This document shows, piece by piece, positions 21,995 through 32,579 of a stretch of DNA of 64,000 nt. The stretch covers positions 27,684,001-27,748,000 of the forward strand of contig CM075352.1 in the NCBI GenBank assembly GCA_037693485.1. Direction: 5' to 3'. Each line of letters begins with the position of its first letter. The first letter of the stretch is position 1. The position numbers were made by a program, and so were the translations under genes. The notes beneath the pieces are model-generated. The model did not search any database and had not been told where the DNA came from. It worked only from the letters and a program-made list of their open reading frames with translations. The DNA is from Kitagawia praeruptora (taxonomy: Eukaryota > Streptophyta > Magnoliopsida > Apiales > Apiaceae).

Positions 21995-22186
21995 GAGCTC
22001 ACATCCTCTGTCCCCTTCCTCCGTGTCTCCTTTGTGTCCCCTGTTGTTTTTAATACAAAAAAAATGTTATTGTGGAGCCCATTTTTATTATTTATTAAAA
22101 TGGGCCCGTAGAGGCACTTTTTTTGTATTAAAAAGAGTAGGGGACACAAAGGGAACACGGAGGAAGGGGACAGAGAATCCGGATCC
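21995..22186. mobile_element. Foldback MITE, CCTCTGTCCCC family, copy 1
   Basis: Almost the whole 192 bp is a palindrome: CCTCTGTCCCCTTCCTCCGT on the left and ACGGAGGAAGGGGACAGAG on the right, with ACAAAAAAAATG-like inner arms. A direct repeat of 9-11 bp (GAATAATCGGA at 21986-21996 and 22187-22197) flanks it, suggesting a Mutator-type insertion. The exact border within the repeat is uncertain. Confidence 0.8.
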
Positions 22187-22197
22187 GAATAATCGGA

Positions 22198-22957
22198 CCA
22201 GTGTTATAAACCCAAAAGTAAAGTGCGTCTAACGTCTAGAAAAGTAGATTTATCATTGTCAGACATACGTGTTTAATTTGATTTATTCTTCTTAATTATG
22301 CAGCTGAGATTATTGATCATCGTACTCAGTAGACTCAAGAATAAGAATTCGATATTTAGCAAAAAAATGATAAGAATTCGATTAAAATGAAACAAACGCG
22401 TCGTCACAAGAAATTCACCCAAAAAATAGCAAAAAATTATCCCCTGATGAAAGGTTGGGTTTAATATTTTATAAAATGTTACCTACTGTATTTTGAATTG
22501 GATACCAAATATATATGTTATCAAAATTTGTACATTAATATTACATATCCCAAAAACATTTTCAAATAAAATTTTTGACGTATCATAGTTGACGTGACAT
22601 TTTGTGAGATTTTATTTTGTAAAATTTATGTAAATGCACGGGTACGATTTGAAAATTTTAGCAATTTTTATATTTTTTTATTGACACATTTTAAGTATTA
22701 TTGTATTTCTTGACAACAACCTAATATAATACAGTATTGATTTAAAATTTTATGGTGACTATCATTAGAAAAAGAAAACAGCTGTAAATCTGTACTACAA
22801 AATTAGCAGAATGTTCAGGTGTTACAAGTTACTAGAAAAAGACCAATGCCCATGCATTAGGGCCACCATTACGTGTTGATGATGGATCAATGTCTGGATG
22901 TTTGCGTGATTGACGTTGATCTATAGTACTTAATTAATTATCTAGGTACATAAATAC
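22198..22957. other. AT-rich spacer
   Basis: No coding frame, RNA gene or element border is supported. Confidence 0.5.
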
Positions 22958-23115
22958 GAGCCGGATCCTCTGTCCCCTTCTGCAGAGAATCCGGACCCCA
23001 TAAATTATAAGGTTTCTGTCAAAAAAATGTTATTGTGGAGCATATGTTATTTTTTTTTTAATACAAAAAAAAAATGTTATTGTGGAAGAAGGAAACAGAG
23101 AATCCGGACCCCATA
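22958..23115. mobile_element. Foldback MITE, CCTCTGTCCCC family, rearranged copy 2
   Basis: Starts GCCGGATCCTCTGTCCCCTT and ends CAGAGAATCCGGACCCC, like copy 1. The right end plus flank (CAGAGAATCCGGACCCCATA and about 20 further bases) occurs twice (22983-23019 and 23095-23134), so the copy was duplicated or recombined internally. Confidence 0.65.
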
Positions 23116-23556
23116 AATTATAAGGTTTCTGTCAATCGGAAGCGATCTCTCGAAATCTTACTAACTACTCCAACTAATACTACGTACTTACTGTACAAAA
23201 CTATTAATATATGTTAGTTTGTTGATACCATTTAATTTATGTCAAATAATTAATTAATTAGTATCATGCCAAGTCAATAATTTAACTGAGAAGTGAGTTT
23301 ATAATTAGGATTTGATTTAGTAAAAGAATGCATGAGATTACGTTTAAATCTATCCATATCAGAAGCTCTTCATAAGTCATCACCGCAACTTGAATATGTC
23401 CCACTATGTCTCCTCTTTCTAGTGTTCGTTCGTTTATTTCATTTACGTACGCAGCTTAGAATCGCTCTCGTTCTCACCCTAAGTCGATAGAACTTCTTAA
23501 TTACAATAGAGACGTCTAATCCCTCGATCTTTAGCGGCAAGTTGATGCATATCTAA
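23116..23556. other. AT-rich spacer
   Basis: No coding frame, RNA gene or element border is supported. Confidence 0.5.
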
Positions 23557-23966
23557 TACTCCCTCCGTTCTTAATTAGTTGTCTAGTTTTTATTTTTGTT
23601 GGTCAAATGGATTCAAATTTGACTGAAATTTATATATATTATATAATGAAAAAAATTTAAAAAAATTATACCATTGTAAACTACTTCTAATCTATTTTAA
23701 TATGTGATTTTCAGTTTCAATATATATATATCTTCTATTATTATATATATAAAGGAAAACCCCCGGGAGCTCTAGAATCGCTCGATTCATATTTATCTAA
23801 TTTTTTAGAGCTCCTCTATTATAAATAATTAAAATTAAAACTTCCTTCTTTAGGCCCTATTTTTTAGAAAAGAAATAAAAACCTCCCTTCTTAACATTAA
23901 CATAAATATTTTCAAAATAGAAAAGGTTTTCGAATTTTTAGGAAAAAAGAGGTTAAATTTACATAT

Positions 23967-23969
<3 letters not shown>

Positions 23970-24026
<57 letters not shown>
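23970..24026. repeat. (TA)n microsatellite
   Basis: About 28 TA units inside the Helitron, directly before a second copy of the Helitron's 5'-terminal AAAGG...GGGAG motif. Confidence 0.9.
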
Positions 24027-24029
<3 letters not shown>

Positions 24030-24124
24030 GAGGGTACGCGGGAGTTTATGTGGCGCTCTAAGATCGTCTCAATCTATTTTTCTAATTTTCTAGAATTTTT
24101 GAATTTTAAACATTAATAAATATA

Positions 24125-24630
24125 AAATATCATTTAACATATTAGAAGTAGAATATGTGTTCGAATTTATAGAGAAGAAGTGTTCGAATTTATAGGTAAG
24201 ACATATGATTAGAAGTTCTATTAGAAGTAGAATAAGTTTTTATAAGGCATATGCATAAAAGTTCTATTGGAAGTAGAATTGGAGTTCGAATTTATAGAGA
24301 ATAATAGTTCGAATTTATAGAAAAAACATATAAATAAAAGTTCTATTAGAAGTAGAATAGGTGTTTGAATATATAGAGCAGACATATAATTAAATATTTT
24401 ATAAAAAGTACGATCTTCTTAAATTATATGATTAGAAGTTCTATTGGAAGTAGAATTAGTATTTATAAGGCATATGATTAAAAGTTCCATTGGAAGTAGA
24501 ATAGGAGTTCAATTTTATAGAAATAAACATATAAAAAACGTTGTATTAGAAGTAAAATAGGTGTTCGAATATATAAAGCAGACATATAATTAAATATTTT
24601 ATAGAAAGTATGATCTTCTTAAATTATAAT
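24125..24630. repeat. Diverged tandem repeats inside the Helitron
   Basis: Units built from AAGTTCTATTAGAAGTAGAA and GTTCGAATTTATAGAGA repeat six to eight times. A higher-order unit of about 193 bp is visible, since GCAGACATATAATTAAATAT recurs at about 24377 and 24578. Confidence 0.75.
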
Positions 24631-24641
24631 TTTTTATATTA

Positions 24642-24890
24642 CTCCCTCCGTCCTACCCAATTATTAACACTTTTTTTGTCATTTTCTGGCACGCATTTTA
24701 AGGTGAATTTTAAGGACAGTTCATAACTTATTTTTAAAATTTTCTTTTTTGTATAAAAATAGGATTGTTCTACTTTTATACAAAAAAAGAGAAAATTTCA
24801 AAAATAAATTATGAAACTATCCTTAAATTCCACCTTAAAATTAAAATGCGTGTCAAACACCCTATTTTGAAATGTTAACAAACCGACAGG
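24642..24890. mobile_element. Stowaway MITE inside the Helitron
   Basis: The left end CTCCCTCCGTCCTACCCAAT is preceded by TA. Inner arms GCACGCATTTTAAGGTG and CACCTTAAAATTAAAATGCG are inverted, as in 17128-17377. The right terminus is worn (TGTTAACAAACCGACAGG), so its border is approximate. Confidence 0.65.
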
Positions 24891-26273
24891 AAATATATTC
24901 ATAAATCCAAATACTATTGTCATAAAAAAAGTCATCGTATTTAAAAAGAAAAAAATTGATTTGTTAACATAATAAAAGAACATTCTCATGCAGGAATCCC
25001 AAATAAATACAGAAGTATCTTTAATATAAAGAGAAAATAAGATCTGTTTTCATTTTCTAAAACTCCATAAATTTTAGAAAGTCTAGAGAAAGTATAAATT
25101 GGATTCACTCTATTTTTTAGGTTTTGATTTTAAGGAAAAAAAAATTTGTGTAATGAAGTTGAAATTTCGATCTCAAACGAGAGCGGATCGAAACGTTTTT
25201 AATGGGAAGACGGCTCACTATAAAAGATTGTATTAGCTATTAAAATGTCATATTGATGTTATAAATTTCATTTTATTTTTATGATTTGACTTTTATGGAT
25301 AAACATTGTCATACAAGTGATATATGTAAAAGTTAGGTTTTTGGTCTTAACGAGATAGCGGACCAATAGTAATAACCGTGTTTAATGAGAAAACGGTTCA
25401 TTAGAGAAGACCGTATAAAAGATGTTTGAATATATTATGAATACATAAAATAAAATGTTTTATTGGAAGTAGAATACGAGGACGGTGGAGACGTTTTATA
25501 CAATTTTTTTTAAAACTATGTATCTTTTCTTCCTATAAACCTTTATTTTAACTTTTTTATAGAAGTTAATTATACTTGCATTAGAAAAATATATCCATAA
25601 ATTTAATATTATTCCCGTCACGAAAAGTCTTCGTATTTTTTTTTGATATGTTAACATAATAGAAAGACATTCTCATGCGAAAGTTGTAAATAAATACGGG
25701 AATATTTATTACAGAAAATATAAAATGTTTTCATCTTTTAAAACTCCAAAATATTAGAAAGTTTAAAGAATATAAAAATTTGAATTTACTCTCTTTATAT
25801 AATGAAGTTAGAATTTAGGTTCCAAATAAAAGCGGCTCAAAATGTATTTAACGGGAAGACGGCTCTCTAGAAAAGATTGTATTAGCTATTAGAATTTGAT
25901 ACTGATGTCATAATTTTTTTTTATTTTTACGGTTCGATTTTATGGATAAATTTTTTTATATAAGTCTTTATAATATATGTTAAAGTTGGGATTTCGATTT
26001 TAACGAAAGAGCGGCTCAATCGAAAGAATTGTGTTTAACAAGAAATCGATTCATTAGAGAAGACTATTTAATTATTAAAATTTAATGTTAGTATTATAAT
26101 ATAACGTAAATATATTGATTTTTTTAAAAAAAATATTGTAACGCCGCCGCGAAGCGCGGCTTTATCGACTAGTTTTAAAATAATAAACGGATTAGTTTTA
26201 ATCTTCGGTAAAAAATTAGTCAATTTGACTATTGAAAAGTCAAACTGTATAACTAATTAGGGACGGAGGGAGC

Positions 26274-27307
26274 ATGTTCTTAAATTTTATCATCGGAACG
26301 GATTTGTTTATGATTGGGATTAATCATAATTTTTTTGCTTAATTATCAGCCAGATTATTCATAGTTTATTTTTTTTATTATTTTGATTATGTTAATAACG
26401 TGCTTCTCTATCTTTTATTGTCGAGATTTGATTCGATTCTCGCTCATCTCAAAATTTATTATAATAAATATTTATTTATAAAACATATAAACATAATTAT
26501 TAATAAATATAATGAAATTATCTATGATTACACAGTGATTGGACAATCCCCTTATTTGAACTTGAATTGTTTTTGAAGAGTGTTTTGGTCTTATATAATT
26601 GTATTATATAATAAGCACGATTGAAACAACATAATCACATTATAGTAATGATGAATGTTGGTTTCAAAAAACAAAAAAATGATGAATGTTGTGTGGCGAA
26701 TATGTTATTGGCTTTGGCATATGATCAGGTAGAGTTGCTTTAAGAAGAAAATTAAATCGCTTAATCGTAAGAAAAGTCAACAAGATCTAATCATAGTGAT
26801 TTTATATAATTTTGTCAAAATCTTTTGAAATAGCACTTCATATAATATGTACGTATCATAAGGCGAGATGGGATGGTTTTAAGCAGCCATTCATGAATCC
26901 TGATCGTACGTGAACCAAACCAATTGCTCATTGTGGATGTTTGGTCCTAATTAGCTCACTAATTACATGACTGCTAGCTTAAAATGAGTAAAAAATATTT
27001 CTTAGATTGACTAACTTAACTTAATAGGAGTATTAGGTCTTAATTAAAGTAGATTTTCTCAACATATATAAATTTCGCCAAAAGGAAAATTGTTTTGAAA
27101 TTCTTAGTCTACATGATCAATCACCATTAGCACTAGGGTTTGGCCACCATCAGATCATAGTCATAGGGGATCGATCAAGAAGCATACTGACCGATCTTGT
27201 TGAAGCGACAACCCTGCCCAATTAGCGTGGATTGGTTGTTAGTAGTACTAGCTTATCACCCTTGCAAAGTTTGAGTTGCTTTTAAATATTTTTAAAATTA
27301 TATGATT
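26274..27307. other. AT-rich intergenic sequence
   Basis: No gene seen. At about 26427-26475 is a third copy of the GATTCGATTCTCGCTCAT-type dispersed block. The rest is unassigned. Confidence 0.5.
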
Positions 27308-27980
27308 AAATAAAATAAAATAAAATAAATTATTATGAATATAATTTAATTAATAAAATTATTAGTAATAATAATAATAGTTATTTAATAAAAAACATGT
27401 ATTGTTTAAAATCAATAATATAAAATCTTAATATAAATTGTTGTTGACGGGATTCGAACCTTGGATTTTTAAGAGAGAAATTTAAATATAGAATATTTCT
27501 TATTATTAGATTTAACGGTTATCATCTATTTACTAAATATCTAACAGTCACTAATCTTTTAATAATTGATTGAACCAAACTACCAATTATCCCCTAGTAA
27601 TAAAATAAAATAATTTATTATGGATATAATTTAACTTTGTAATATTAATTAATAAAATTATTATTGTTTAAAATTAATAATATAATTTTTTAATGTAAAT
27701 TTGTTGTTGACGAGATTCGAACCTTGGATCTTTAGAGGAGGGATTTAAATATAAAATATTTCTTATTATTAGATCTAACGGCTATCATCTATTTACTAAA
27801 TATCTAACGGTCACTATTCTTTTAATAGTTGGTTGAACCAAACAAATAAACTATTAATTATCCCCTAGTTTGCTTATTATATTATAGTATAGTATAGACT
27901 ATTCTTTTAATAGTTGGTTGAACCAAACAAACAAACTAGCAATTTTCCCCTAGTTTGCTTATTATATTATAGTATAGATA
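27308..27980. repeat. Local tandem duplication of a roughly 280-bp unit
   Basis: Two diverged copies (about 27308-27595 and 27598-27872) and a third partial copy (27897-27980). Shared blocks include GTTGTTGACGxGATTCGAAC, TTTACTAAATATCTAAC and TATCCCCTAGT. The GATTCGAACC block is the reverse complement of a pol III B box (GGTTCGAATC), so the unit may come from a SINE on the minus strand, but no A box is evident. Confidence 0.65.
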
Positions 27981-28299
27981 GTATAGATAGATAAATAGTA
28001 TAGATTCATCAAGCTAATTTAAATTTCGCCAGTCCGAAAGCAATTACAAATCCAGCTCCAAGGTTAAGTGGGCTCATAGATAATATTTTAAAATTAATAA
28101 TTAATCGGTAGATGGTAACTTGTTAATGATTATGCCGAGATTAAAAATTGTTTTTTGTAAAAGTAAGTCAAGAATTAATCAAAATCGTTATAATAAAAAA
28201 TCTATTTGATCAGTAAATATTAGTATTTATTATATTTTTGTCCCTATTTAGGGTCAGTTTAAATTTATACATCCTTTGCATCTATACTCTTTATTAATA

Positions 28300-28326
28300 C
28301 TAGCTTATAACCCGTACGATGCACGG
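28300..28326 (-). mobile_element. Helitron 3' terminus (remnant)
   Basis: On the minus strand the sequence forms a hairpin, CCGTGC-ATC-GTACGG (one G-T pair), then GGTTATAAG and ends CTAG before T. That is the layout of a Helitron 3' end. The 5' end was not found; it should lie to the right and may be lost through the LINE insertion. Confidence 0.5.
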
Positions 28327-28908
28327 TTTTTTTAATTTTCTTTGTTTAATAAATTAATTTTTATGTGTTTTATTTTGAAAAGTGCTACTTTTATGTATGG
28401 CATCATCGAAATTATTTCATTACAATTAGAGTAAATTTTTAAATAGTTTACAACATGATTTTAAATTTTATAAATAATATTTTACGAAGATAAATCCTTA
28501 AATAATGATTTTTTTTTTATCAATGTTAAGTTTTGGATTTCAAATTTTTAAAAAATCATTGCAACGTTAAACCAATATAAGTAATCAATTTTCTCTAAAA
28601 ATTTCTTTTCATTATTTACATTAATATATTCTATATTAAAAATAGTGTTTAAATATTTGTATCTTGATATTGAAATCTGTGTATGAAATTTAAAATATTA
28701 TTTATATTTTGTAGGTTGCAGATTTGTGAATATTAAAATATTTTAATATTTAAATATTTTGATTGATGGGATGAAGAAGTTAGAGAAATAAGAATTATTT
28801 TGAAGTAACTAATAATCTTGTATGTATAGATTTCTTGTTAGAATAATGTAATTATAACTCCATCCATGATTGTATTAGGATTTCATTTCCAATTCATTTT
28901 AGAGATCA
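28327..28908. other. AT-rich spacer
   Basis: Possibly the body of the minus-strand Helitron ending at 28300. No gene or border seen. Confidence 0.4.
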
Positions 28909-28941
28909 TTTTTTTTTTGAAAAATAATGCACTTGCTTATA

Positions 28942-29706
28942 TTAACTTGCTTCAGAAATAAGATTACACCGGATAATCTCAGGAGCAGTATGCAAGCACT
29001 CCATCAGACCTGACATAGAAAACGCAGCTCGTGCTAACAAGTGAGCTACAGAATTCGCCGATCGATACTCAAAGACTACTAACACCTCACTAAAGTGTTT
29101 TAATAAGCTGACACAATCATCTATAATAGTATGGAACATTGAATTCCCCTTATCCCCATTAATTGCGTCCACCACCAATTTTGAATCCAATTCAAATATA
29201 CATCGCTGGTTCCTCCAGGTTTGTATCCATACCAAAGCTTCCTTCAAAGCCAACACTTCCGCCTCCCTTGCCCTTGTACTCCCATGAAATGTATTACTCC
29301 AAGCTCGTATGAATTCTCCCCGATCGTCTCGGACTACACAGGAAACCCCCACTTCTTCAGTCTGACGTTGACAAGCAGCATCGATGTTGATTTTAACCCA
29401 CCCCTCAGGCGGCTTACACCAACTCCTACTCTGTTTCTGCCGATTTCCCGTTCCTTTACCCACCTTCTCTTGACTTTGCTGCCATTCTTGTAACATACCC
29501 GTGACCATATAGCGTACGCCAAAAACAGACATAGGTTTCTTATCCCACACCCATGCATTCCTCCTTGTCCACAACCCCCAACAAAATAGCCCAACTTTCA
29601 CCCACCTCTCCTGAGTACTATAGCTGAACTCCCTTTTCAGTACATCTTTTACCCTCATTCCAGGTTCAATATTTGATAGCTCCTGCAGCCCTACCTCAGT
29701 CCACAA
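28942..29706 (-). pseudogene. LINE RNase H domain
   Basis: Encodes the RNase H region of a plant L1 (RVT_3 type): WVKINIDAAC with the first catalytic Asp, GVSCVVRDDRGEF, then AEVLALKEAL with the catalytic Glu and FELDSKLVVDAI with the next Asp, ending NSVAHLLARAAF. The domain itself is open over 254 codons but is cut off from RT by a frame change, so it counts as part of a dead element. Confidence 0.85.
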
Positions 29707-30251
29707 TGTTCGGGCAAAGCTACAAGTAAATAACGTGTGCCTGCATCTTCAAGTTGCATTTGACACCAAGTACATGTTAAGCTCACATCAACCTGTTTTC
29801 TTGCCAGTTCCACTGCTGTAGGAAGTATGTTATGACATGCTCTCCATAAGAAGTTTAAAACCTTACTTGGCAACTGCAAACTCCATAGTTTCTTCCAAAA
29901 GCCATCTTCCTGACCACGATTTTCTCCCCGTATTTTTCTGTAACAGCTCTTAACTGTGAATTCCCCTTTTTCATCTAATATCCAATACCACGAATCCGAA
30001 CAATCTACACCAGGTATCGGAATTTGTTGAATCAACTCCTTGTCACGATCATTACACAAATTACTTACAATATCCATATCCCAAGAGTTATAATTCTCCG
30101 ACATCAACCCACTTACTGGTTCATTCTCAAGTTCCCTGTACATTGGACTCGTTAGAAACCCGTTTGTCTCACAAGGCAACCAAGGACTTCCCCATATGTT
30201 TGTGTCTCTACCATTCCCAATTTTCCTCCTACATCCTTGAATTATAGCCTC
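29691..30251 (-). pseudogene. LINE zf-RVT domain
   Basis: Continues the RT frame after its stop. It has the hallmark W-x-x-L-W-x-L-x-x-P-x-K core (WKKLWSLQLPSKVLNFLWRA), the C-x2-C pair (CTWC) and a degraded C-terminal segment. A frame change close to 29700 separates it from RNase H. Confidence 0.8.
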
Positions 30252-31030
30252 CTAAGAAGCCAATATACTACGCCACATGTAAGAGGGATTCGTCCCCAGC
30301 GTCGCATTCAAAAAATCTGTTCGAGCATAATATTTAGCTTTCATAATCTCTGTGACTAACGGATTAGCATTATTAATCAATCGCCACGCTTGCTTAGCTA
30401 ACATAACTACATTAAACTCTCTTAATTTCCAAAATCCCAACCCCCCAACTTCTTTAACTTCACAAAGTTTCTCCCATGACATCCACCTAATCCCACGTTT
30501 CTCACCACTACCACCCCACCAATAAGCATTCATCCTTTTTTCAATCTTATCACGAATCTCTCCATGAATCAATAAGAGACTCATCCAAAAATTCGGGATG
30601 GATTGAGCCGCTGTTTTCAACAACGTAACCTTTCCTGCTTTCAAAATGGTTTGAACACTCCATGTTTGTAACCTCTGCTCCACTCTATCAATCAAAAAAT
30701 TGAACGTCGCGTGTTTATTCTTACCAATCCTCATGGGCATTCCCAAATATTTTCCGGGTTCAGTACTCTCCAGAACTCCCAACTTCGCATACACTACTCT
30801 CCGATCCTCCACCTTCGTATTGGTAGAAAACGTAACTGCAGACTTAGTAAAATTTATAACCTGACCAGATATATCAGCATATCTCTACAATATTCCTTTC
30901 ATTGTATCCGCTTCTCCCTTATTTGATTTGAAAAATAGATAACAATCGTCCGCAAACAATAAGTGGGAGATAGCTGGTGCTCCCCTTGCAATTTTACAAC
31001 CATGAAGTAACCCCACATGAAAGGCATATG
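30252..31030 (-). pseudogene. LINE reverse transcriptase, C-terminal half
   Basis: The frame begins within the RT palm (FHVGLLHGCKIARGAPAISH) and shows the catalytic FADD box near 30955, then the thumb region (GKYLGMPMRIGK, QTILKAGKVTLLKTAAQSIP, WGGSGEKRGIRWMSWEKLCE) typical of plant L1 elements. A TAG interrupts it shortly after FADD (about 30893), where relatives have Gln, so CAG to TAG is likely. Another TAG ends the frame at 30252. Cannot make active enzyme. Confidence 0.85.
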
Positions 31031-31882
31031 ACATAACCTATTTGTAGTACGAGGAATCAACTCAACTTAAATTAGATTGTAATAAGTAAATAATTTAAAA
31101 CTGTCACAGAAATCTTAGAAGATGCTATCTGTCAGAAGAAAAACTTCCAAGTCAATCTATAGTTTTGATGTTTTACACTGGAAGAAGTTCAGCCTGCTGA
31201 TCAAGCCTCAGTATAAAATCAAAGAAGTGGATTTATTTAGAGTGACATAGATTTCTACAGTGACAGGTGATTATCAGTCAGAGTACAAGAGATTTAAAGA
31301 GAGATGAGACAAGAAAATGGACCACGTGTTTAAAGCAGTGTTGTAAAAAGCGGAAAGCGGTTCTAAGCGATGGGAGGACCTTCTAGCGCCTAGGCGGGTT
31401 AGGCGGGCGCCTAGGCGGATTTCTAAGCGGGACGTTAAGCGGATTGTGAATATATACATATATAATTTTTAATTATTTAATTATATATTTAGAGGTTATG
31501 AATTATACAAGTTTAAATTTTAATACATATATTCATTTATAATATGAAATTTGAAAAATAATTAAAGAAAAAATAAATAAATAAATAAAAATATTTAAAA
31601 GATATATATTTTTAAGGTTCAAAATTTGGTCAACCCGCCTAATTCCGGTCAAACCCGCTTAATTCCGCTTAATCCCCGCTTAATTACAAAAAATGCTTAA
31701 AAGTCCGATTAGTAGAAAATCGAGTCGGTTAGCCCGCTTTTTCCGCCTAGGCGGCCGCTTAGCCCACTTTTTAGAACAGAGGTTTAAAGTCAGAAATGAA
31801 GAACAATCATTGGAGTTAGTCGTTCATGAACCAGACAGTACATCGAACATCAACAGAAAATTCAATGGTATTTCTTTATTAA
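31031..31882. other. Host sequence of element A (left part), possibly an old LTR
   Basis: Unassigned sequence carrying the hAT-type MITE at 31336-31781 and interrupted by element A at 31883. It continues at 56449 after removal of element A. The right part has TATA-like and repeated-motif features of an LTR (see 56449-57285), which suggests an older retroelement. No coding frame. Confidence 0.4.
31336..31781. mobile_element. hAT-type MITE
   Basis: 446 bp with imperfect inverted ends (CAGTGTTGTAAAAAG and, reverse-complemented, CTCTGTTCTAAAAAG) and a perfect 8-bp target duplication, GTTTAAAG (31328-31335, 31782-31789). The GC-rich arms repeat GCCTAGGCGG and TTAAGCGG/CCGCTTAA blocks around an AT-rich centre. 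Open frames across the arms are not genes. Confidence 0.88.
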
Positions 31883-32419
31883 TGTTAGGCCGAATATACA
31901 AAATATAATCAAGTACTGTATGAGAGAATAACAAGAACACACGTTTTAGTATTTAAAAACTGTTTGGAATTAATAATTCCTCTCTCAGTGATGTAAAATA
32001 TCACAGAGAGCTGCTTAGGTTACAATGAATGAATATTTCAATGTTCGATACCCTTCTAGGGTTAACCTAACTGTATTTATAAAACATACAGCTTCTATTC
32101 AATCAGTAATTGATACTCCTATAATTAAGCTATACAATTGATATCAATTACGATTGCTACACATCTTTTAAGTCAACTCAATCTCTTTGATAACTATCTG
32201 ATCTTCAAAGATATTGCTTCCATGTTTATCTTCAATCATTGTTGACTTGTAGATGCTTCTGCTGAACAGAGTTTAACCAACTCTGTTGCTTCCATCAATC
32301 AGCGTTTGCGCTTCCATCCATCAGCGTTTACTCAAACTCTGACTGCTTCCAGCTTAAACTCTGATTTATCACTGTATCACTTAAACACTGATTAATATTT
32401 ACATCAATTATATCTAACA
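31883..32419 (-). repeat. 3' LTR of element A
   Basis: TGTTAG...CTAACA ends, 537 bp, next to the purine tract. Differs from the 5' LTR by about four substitutions counted by eye (near 32086, 32146, 32200 and 32310). Confidence 0.95.
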
Positions 32420-32579
32420 ATCTCCCCCAACTTGTTCATTAGCAAAAATGCACAAGTTAATGATAATTGATGATGTCAAAACAAAATAGACAAATGCAGT
32501 GTTTAATAAATGATCAGAGTTTAAACTAATTACTTAAACAAAATCAACAGAAAAACAAGAAATCCTTACAGAGCATCTT

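Larger units (their letters stand above)
23731..26172 (+). mobile_element. Non-autonomous Helitron
   Basis: The block starts TCTTCTATTATTATATATA after an A and ends CTAG before a T, the A|T insertion rule of Helitrons. Twelve bases before the end is a perfect hairpin, GCCGCG-AAG-CGCGGC (26146-26160). It splits a Stowaway cleanly, which confirms both borders. There is no Rep/helicase frame. The interior holds a TA microsatellite, a diverged tandem array (24125-24630), a Stowaway (24642-24890) and two diverged copies of a roughly 0.5-kb unit (about 24890-25460 and 25595-26110), the latter with ATGGGAAGACGGCTC/ACGGGAAGACGGCTC blocks. Confidence 0.88.
23559..26272. mobile_element. Stowaway MITE split by a Helitron
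   Basis: The left arm (CTCCCTCCGTTCTTAATTAG, 23559-23730) and right arm (26173-26272; reverse complement CTCCCTCCGTCCCTAATTAG) together give a roughly 270-bp Stowaway. The left flank is TA; the right flank is CA, a likely mutation. The 2.4 kb between the arms is the Helitron. Confidence 0.8.
28909..31030 (-). mobile_element. 5'-truncated L1-type LINE
   Basis: On the minus strand the order is reverse transcriptase C-terminal half, zinc-binding RT-associated domain (zf-RVT), RNase H, a roughly 20-base 3' end and a short A-tail (28910-28919). This is the usual plant L1 layout. The endonuclease and the first part of RT are missing, as in 5'-truncated insertions. The left (5') border near 31030 is where RT-like coding sequence fades. 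No target duplication was recognised. The frame carries two in-frame stops and one frame change. Confidence 0.85.

Noticed and set aside
29221..29493. 90-residue plus-strand frame within the LINE
   Set aside because: Antisense of the RNase H domain of the LINE.
28909..31040. Target-site duplication of the LINE
   Set aside because: I compared the sequence before the A-tail with that around 31030 and found no convincing direct repeat, so none is claimed.
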